Below are positions 5,907 to 8,571 of a stretch of DNA of 8,571 nucleotides, in pieces. The stretch is from an uncultured Clostridia bacterium (GTDB taxonomy: Bacteria; Bacillota; Clostridia; Oscillospirales; CAG-272), in NCBI GenBank assembly GCA_904501985.1, contig CAJGCT010000055.1:1-8571 (forward strand), in the 5' to 3' direction. The number at the start of each line of letters is the position of its first letter. The first letter of the stretch is position 1. Below the pieces are notes generated by a model that was given only the letters and a program-made list of their open reading frames with translations, was not told where the DNA came from and did not search any database. A program made the position numbers and the translations under genes.

Positions 5907-7580
5907 TTATGACTTCTTTATCATGTTGTTGTAGGCGGCGATCAGCGCATCAACCGAGGCGTGGATAATATCGGTGTCAGTACCTGCACCGAAGCTCATG
6001 TTCCCCTCGCTGTCCTTTATTCCGATGTAAGCCGCCGCGATACTTCCCGAACCGTGCTCCTGCATACTGTGCTCGTTGTAGATAAGCAGTTCGTAGTCAG
6101 CACCTGTAAATTCCTTCAGCGCATTGCTCGCCGCGTCAAGCGAACCGTTGCCCGAGCAGTGAATGGTAGCGGTGCTTCCGTTTTTCGTAAAGGTGATTTC
6201 CGATTCCACCACGTTTCCCACACGGTGAAAATGCATATCAAGCACATTGATATCCGAGTCGGGTTCGAGAAAATAGCTTTTTTTGAATATGCTCAGCACC
6301 TCATGGGCTTTAAGCTCCTTGTGCTCATGGTCGGAAATGCTCTTGCACCTGTAGCTGAGATCGTCACGCATTCCGGCAGGGAGAACGTAGCCGTATGCCT
6401 GCTCCAAAAGGTAAGCGATTCCGCCCTTGCCGCTTTGAGAATTGACCCGTATTACGTCCGAATCGTATGTGCGGTTAATATCTCTCGGGTCGATTGGAAT
6501 GTAGGGAATATCCCAACCGTGAATCTCGTTTTCTTCGCGGTGCTTCATAGCCTTGGCAATGGCATCCTGATGACCGCCGGAAAAGGCGGCAAACACAAGC
6601 TCGCCTGCATAGGGTGAGCGTTCATATACACGCATACGGGTGCATTTTTCGTATTTTTCCACAAGTCTTGGCATATCGGAAAGATCAAGCCCGGGGTCAA
6701 TTCCGTGAGAGTACATATTCATGGCGAGAGTTATTATATCAACGTTGCCGGTGCGCTCTCCGTTGCCGAAAAGAGTGCCCTCAACACGCTGTGCGCCTGC
6801 AAGAAGTGCAAGCTCGGTGTCCGCAACGCCCGTGCCGCGGTCATTGTGCGGATGGAGCGAGAGGGTGACGTGCTCGCGGTACTTAAGGTTTTCGCTTATA
6901 TACTCAACCTGGCTTGCATATACATGAGGCATACTCATTTCGACCGTCACAGGCAGGTTTATTATAACGTTGTTATCTTCCGACGGTTCAAGGATATCAA
7001 GAACCGCATTGCACACCTCAAGGGCGTATTCCGGCTCTGTGCCGGTGAAGCTTTCGGGGGAATATTCGAATCGGAACGAGCCGTCGTATTCACCTGCAAG
7101 CCGTTTTACAAGTTTTGCGCCGTCTGTGGCGATCTTTTTTATTTCTTCCTTGGATTTTTTAAATACCAGCTCGCGCTGTGCAACGCTCAGAGAATTATAG
7201 AAATGTATTATGGCTTTCGGGGCACCCTGACACGCTTCAAAGGTTTTTCTTATTATGTGCTCACGGCACTGGGTAAGCACCTGCACGGTAACGTCATCGG
7301 GAATCATGGAGTTGTCTATGAGTGTACGCAGAAAATCGTATTCCGTATCGCTTGCAGCAGGGAATCCCACTTCGATCTCCTTGAAACCCACATCAAGCAG
7401 TACCTTGAAATATTCAAGCTTTTCCTCAAGGCTCATTGGTATAACGAGACTCTGGTTTCCGTCACGCATATCAACAGAACACCATACGGGTGCAGTTTCT
7501 ATATGATCTTTCAGTGCCCATTTACTGTATCCCGCAGGAGCCGGATAATAGCTCGCCGCGTATTTGCTTGAATCCATCAT
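5907..7580 (-). CDS. leuA: 2-isopropylmalate synthase, long 'type 2' LeuA
   Basis: This enzyme condenses acetyl-CoA with 2-ketoisovalerate, the first committed step of leucine synthesis. The protein has 557 residues. A TIM-barrel catalytic domain carries MRDGNQSL (R39, D40), HPHNDRGTGVADTELAL starting at 243 with metal-binding H243 and H245, and GNGERTGNVDI with N279. A linker contains SGGHQDAI (334-341) and SQSGKGG (381-387). The C-terminal LeuA-dimer regulatory domain (about 440-550) includes GAGTDTDIIHAS and is the usual site of leucine feedback. The N-terminal extension and HPHNDRGT in place of HNDLG mark the long actinobacterial-like class that is also found in Clostridia, as opposed to the E. 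coli-type form. AAGGAG at 7589-7594 lies 8 nt from the ATG at 7580; a second ATG follows immediately, so the true start may be 7577. It is first in its operon; no leuB, leuC, leuD or ilvC is present here. Confidence 0.97.
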   Translation of the reverse strand: MMDSSKYAASYYPAPAGYSKWALKDHIETAPVWCSVDMRDGNQSLVIPMSLEEKLEYFKVLLDVGFKEIEVGFPAASDTEYDFLRTLIDNSMIPDDVTVQVLTQCREHIIRKTFEACQGAPKAIIHFYNSLSVAQRELVFKKSKEEIKKIATDGAKLVKRLAGEYDGSFRFEYSPESFTGTEPEYALEVCNAVLDILEPSEDNNVIINLPVTVEMSMPHVYASQVEYISENLKYREHVTLSLHPHNDRGTGVADTELALLAGAQRVEGTLFGNGERTGNVDIITLAMNMYSHGIDPGLDLSDMPRLVEKYEKCTRMRVYERSPYAGELVFAAFSGGHQDAIAKAMKHREENEIHGWDIPYIPIDPRDINRTYDSDVIRVNSQSGKGGIAYLLEQAYGYVLPAGMRDDLSYRCKSISDHEHKELKAHEVLSIFKKSYFLEPDSDINVLDMHFHRVGNVVESEITFTKNGSTATIHCSGNGSLDAASNALKEFTGADYELLIYNEHSMQEHGSGSIAAAYIGIKDSEGNMSFGAGTDTDIIHASVDALIAAYNNMIKKS

Positions 7581-7601
7581 GATAATTGCTCCTTAGGTAA
7601 T

Positions 7602-7620
7602 ATGGCATAATCCGTGCCAT
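7602..7620 (-). promoter_or_regulatory. Short hairpin just upstream of the leuA ribosome-binding site
   Basis: ATGGCA (7615-7620 read on the minus strand) and TGCCAT (7602-7607) form a perfect 6-bp stem around a 7-nt loop. The hairpin ends 7 nt before the AAGGAG of leuA. It could insulate or modulate translation initiation, but a chance 6-bp repeat is also possible. Confidence 0.3.
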
Positions 7621-7636
7621 GATTCTGTAATTTAAT

Positions 7637-7673
7637 AAAAATCCCCATCCCAAAGCGTTTGCCTTGGGACGGG
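7637..7673 (-). terminator. Leader terminator (attenuator) upstream of leuA
   Basis: On the minus strand a 13-bp stem (7673-7661 with 7656-7644) surrounds an AAAC loop. Two of the pairs are G-T (7670/7647 and 7663/7654). It is followed by GA and five T's (7641-7637). The stem begins CCCGTCCCAA, the usual look of the terminator half of a T-box leader. It lies about 106 nt after the predicted transcription start and 57 nt before the leuA ATG, so read-through is required for leuA-ilvB-ilvN expression. This placement makes it an attenuator rather than an end-of-gene terminator. Confidence 0.7.
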
Positions 7674-7706
7674 TGTAATGCCCAAAATACGCGGTACAAC
7701 ACAAAA
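7664..7706 (-). promoter_or_regulatory. Degenerate T-box-like antiterminator core
   Basis: The minus strand reads TGTGTTGTACCGCG at 7703-7690, agreeing with the T-box consensus AGGGUGGNACCGCG at 11 of 14 positions counting the free one, including the whole ACCGCG end. Downstream CGTCCCAA (7671-7664) supplies the partner strand. GCG (7692-7690) can pair with CGT (7671-7669), and the bases before the 7-nt bulge pair with CCCAA with one mismatch. This fold excludes the terminator at 7637-7673, as in classic T-boxes. Against it, the bulge has UUGU where tRNA-binding UGGN is expected, and only about 75 nt precede it, too short for a normal Stem I with specifier loop. It may be a relic or an unusual variant. 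No leucine specifier codon could be assigned. Confidence 0.38.
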
Positions 7707-7731
7707 ACGCAGACGGAAGTCTGACGCTTTT
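7703..7731 (-). promoter_or_regulatory. First terminator-like hairpin of the leuA leader
   Basis: CAGAC (7723-7719) and GTCTG (7714-7710) pair around a TTCC loop. The stem continues with CG/CG and AAAA/TTTT after single bulges at T7724 and G7727. Five T's lie at 7707-7703. The left arm is contested: CGTCA (7726-7722) can instead pair perfectly with TGACG (7758-7754) further upstream. These two folds exclude each other, which is the arrangement expected of a switch. Confidence 0.45.
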
Positions 7732-7785
7732 CGGAATCTAATCCCACCGTCCACGTCACAGCCTTTATGAAGCTTGATTTTTAAC

Positions 7786-7814
7786 ATTATAATATATTTT
7801 ACTGTTTTTGTCAA
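7786..7814 (-). promoter_or_regulatory. Consensus promoter of the leuA-ilvB-ilvN operon
   Basis: On the minus strand, TTGACA (7814-7809) and TATAAT (7791-7786) are both perfect consensus hexamers with an exactly 17-bp spacer. The predicted transcript starts near 7779, giving a leader of about 200 nt. A promoter this strong implies that control is exerted afterwards, in the leader, or by a repressor. Confidence 0.9.
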
Positions 7815-7883
7815 GTGCTTTGGTAAAAATTCCGGACTATCCGATCAAAAAGTAAAATAAATGTTAAAAAATTTCCTATGGCA

Positions 7884-7912
7884 TTGTTATTTCAAAAAAA
7901 ATGTAGTATGAT
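7884..7912 (+). promoter_or_regulatory. Promoter of glnA
   Basis: TTGTTA (7884-7889) and TATGAT (7907-7912) are separated by 17 bp, in an A/T-rich setting. Transcription would start near 7919, giving a leader of only about 43 nt. That is too short for a riboswitch, so regulation should act on initiation or on the enzyme. Confidence 0.75.
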
Positions 7913-7961
7913 ATTTATATTACAAAACCCATTACAATTTTAGGAAGGAATGGTATACAAA

Positions 7962-8571
7962 ATGAGCAAGAGCGTACAGGACATTATGACGATGATCCGT
8001 GACAACGGCATCAAAATGGTGGATTTCAAGATGGTGGACATCAACGGTCAGTACCGCCATGTTACTATCCCTGCACAGAATTTTTCCGAAGACACAATGA
8101 AGAGCGGTATCGGCTTTGATGCTTCAAACTACGGCTATGCGGTAGTTGAAAAGAGCGACATGGTGTTTATTCCCGATCCGGATACAGCTGTTATTGATCC
8201 GTTCTGCGATATTCCCACACTCTCTATGACCGGTAACGCAATGATAATCGACACCCCCGAAAACCGTCCGCTTCCGCAGTATCCGCGCAATATCGTCCGT
8301 GCGGCTGTTGAGGAGATGAAAAAGAGCGGTGTTGCTGATACCATGCTTATTCTCCCCGAATTTGAATTTTACCTTTTCGATCAGGTTGGCTGGGAGGTCA
8401 GCGGACGTGAAATCAGTGCTATGGTGGATGCAAAGCAGTCTTATTGGAACAGTGCAACTGAGGGTCTCGGCGTTGTTGTTCCCAAGCAGAAGAATTATCA
8501 TATCGCCAAGCCATTCGACGTTTCTTATGAAGCAATAAGCGAAATGTGCCTTCTTATGCAGGATATGGGCA
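7962..8571 (+). CDS. glnA: Type I glutamine synthetase, 3' end cut off
   Basis: Glutamine synthetase joins ammonium to glutamate using ATP and acts as a cytoplasmic dodecamer. The first 203 codons are present. The beta-grasp N-terminal domain (about 1-100) shows VDFKMVDINGQYRHVTIP and the loop FDASNYGYAVVEKSDM (52-67), where D53 corresponds to the ammonium-site Asp50 of enteric GS. The catalytic domain begins near 107 with YPRNIVRAAVEEM and LPEFEFYLFD, giving metal-site glutamates E133 and E135. The usual FDGSSI(E/R)GF is replaced by FDASNYGYA, so this is a divergent GSI branch, and the Arg62 used for feedback control in the Bacillus subtilis enzyme is not conserved. The start ATG at 7962 has AGGAAGG at 7942-7948, a long spacing of 13 nt. 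It is transcribed divergently from leuA. The adenylylation-site region lies beyond the window and cannot be judged. Confidence 0.95.
   Translation, partial: MSKSVQDIMTMIRDNGIKMVDFKMVDINGQYRHVTIPAQNFSEDTMKSGIGFDASNYGYAVVEKSDMVFIPDPDTAVIDPFCDIPTLSMTGNAMIIDTPENRPLPQYPRNIVRAAVEEMKKSGVADTMLILPEFEFYLFDQVGWEVSGREISAMVDAKQSYWNSATEGLGVVVPKQKNYHIAKPFDVSYEAISEMCLLMQDMG

Larger units (their letters stand above)
7581..7961. other. Divergent leuA / glnA intergenic control region
   Basis: This 381-bp stretch holds no credible gene. The leuA half (7581-7779) is transcribed leader with three hairpins. The middle (about 7815-7883) is A/T-rich and lies between the two -35 boxes. It contains a small inverted repeat, CGGA-CTA-TCCG (7833-7843), 18 bp upstream of the leuA -35 box, which could be an operator but is short. 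No GlnR-type TGTNA-N7-TNACA palindrome was found by eye. Minus-strand frames of up to 60 codons cross the leader, but their starts lie in the promoter or lack a ribosome-binding site, and they are not rich in Leu, Val or Ile codons. Confidence 0.75.

Noticed and set aside
5961..6617. A 218-codon plus-strand open frame opposite the 3' part of leuA
   Set aside because: Fully antisense to the LeuA regulatory domain coding region, with no recognisable domain and no ribosome-binding support; a shadow frame.
6705..7571. A 288-codon plus-strand open frame opposite leuA
   Set aside because: It lies entirely antisense to a textbook leuA, its protein resembles no family I know, and it has no promoter or operon context. 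Long antisense frames are common opposite genes with this codon bias.
7701..7779. ykkC-type (guanidine, ppGpp or PRPP) riboswitch upstream of leuA
   Set aside because: ppGpp riboswitches do occur before branched-chain genes in Clostridia, but the conserved GGGUUCCG and CUGGUCCGAGAG blocks are absent.
7632..7814. Possible leader peptide in the leuA leader (minus strand, up to 60 codons)
   Set aside because: Its start codons lie within the promoter, upstream of the predicted transcription start, there is no ribosome-binding site, and the product is not enriched in Leu, Val or Ile, so peptide-based attenuation is not supported.
1..8571. Mobile elements, CRISPR arrays, tRNA or rRNA genes
   Set aside because: No transposase or integrase coding, no spaced direct repeats, no cloverleaf or rRNA signature was seen; all repeats found are hairpins at operon ends or leaders.

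Overview
The window looks like core chromosome from an anaerobic Firmicute of the class Clostridia, most like the Ruminococcus / Oscillospiraceae side. That is an inference from the gene families, the A/T-rich intergenic regions with consensus sigma-70-type promoters, the strong stem-and-U-tract terminators and the type-2 LeuA. No marker gene fixes the genus. Nothing mobile, no CRISPR array and no tRNA or rRNA was seen.

Layout from left to right. (1) Positions 1-1208, plus strand: the end of an F-type ATP synthase operon, with atpD (beta subunit, cut by the window edge inside the Walker A loop) and atpC (epsilon). The epsilon is only 86 residues and lacks the C-terminal helical domain. A long hairpin terminator closes the operon. 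(2) Positions 1294-3608, plus strand: a self-contained two-gene operon with its own promoter and a terminator-like hairpin in the leader. It encodes a 502-residue polytopic membrane protein made of two DUF1538 repeats, and a 221-residue protein that reads as two fused P-II-like domains. The two genes overlap by 4 bases. A perfect 18-bp hairpin ends this operon and also faces the convergent operon. (3) Positions 3686-7814, minus strand: a branched-chain amino acid operon, leuA - ilvB - ilvN, driven by a perfect-consensus promoter and preceded by a leader of about 200 nt. The leader has two terminator-like hairpins and a degenerate T-box-like core between them. (4) Positions 7884-8571, plus strand: glnA, type I glutamine synthetase, divergent from leuA, with its own promoter and cut by the right edge.

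How the genes relate: IlvB and IlvN form acetolactate synthase, the entry enzyme of valine, leucine and isoleucine synthesis. LeuA draws 2-ketoisovalerate from that pathway toward leucine, and GlnA assimilates ammonium. A membrane protein paired with a P-II-like sensor lies close by, so the stretch holds three nitrogen or amino-acid related units side by side. Functional coupling between them is inferred only from proximity. The least understood parts are the DUF1538/tandem P-II pair and the leuA leader RNA.
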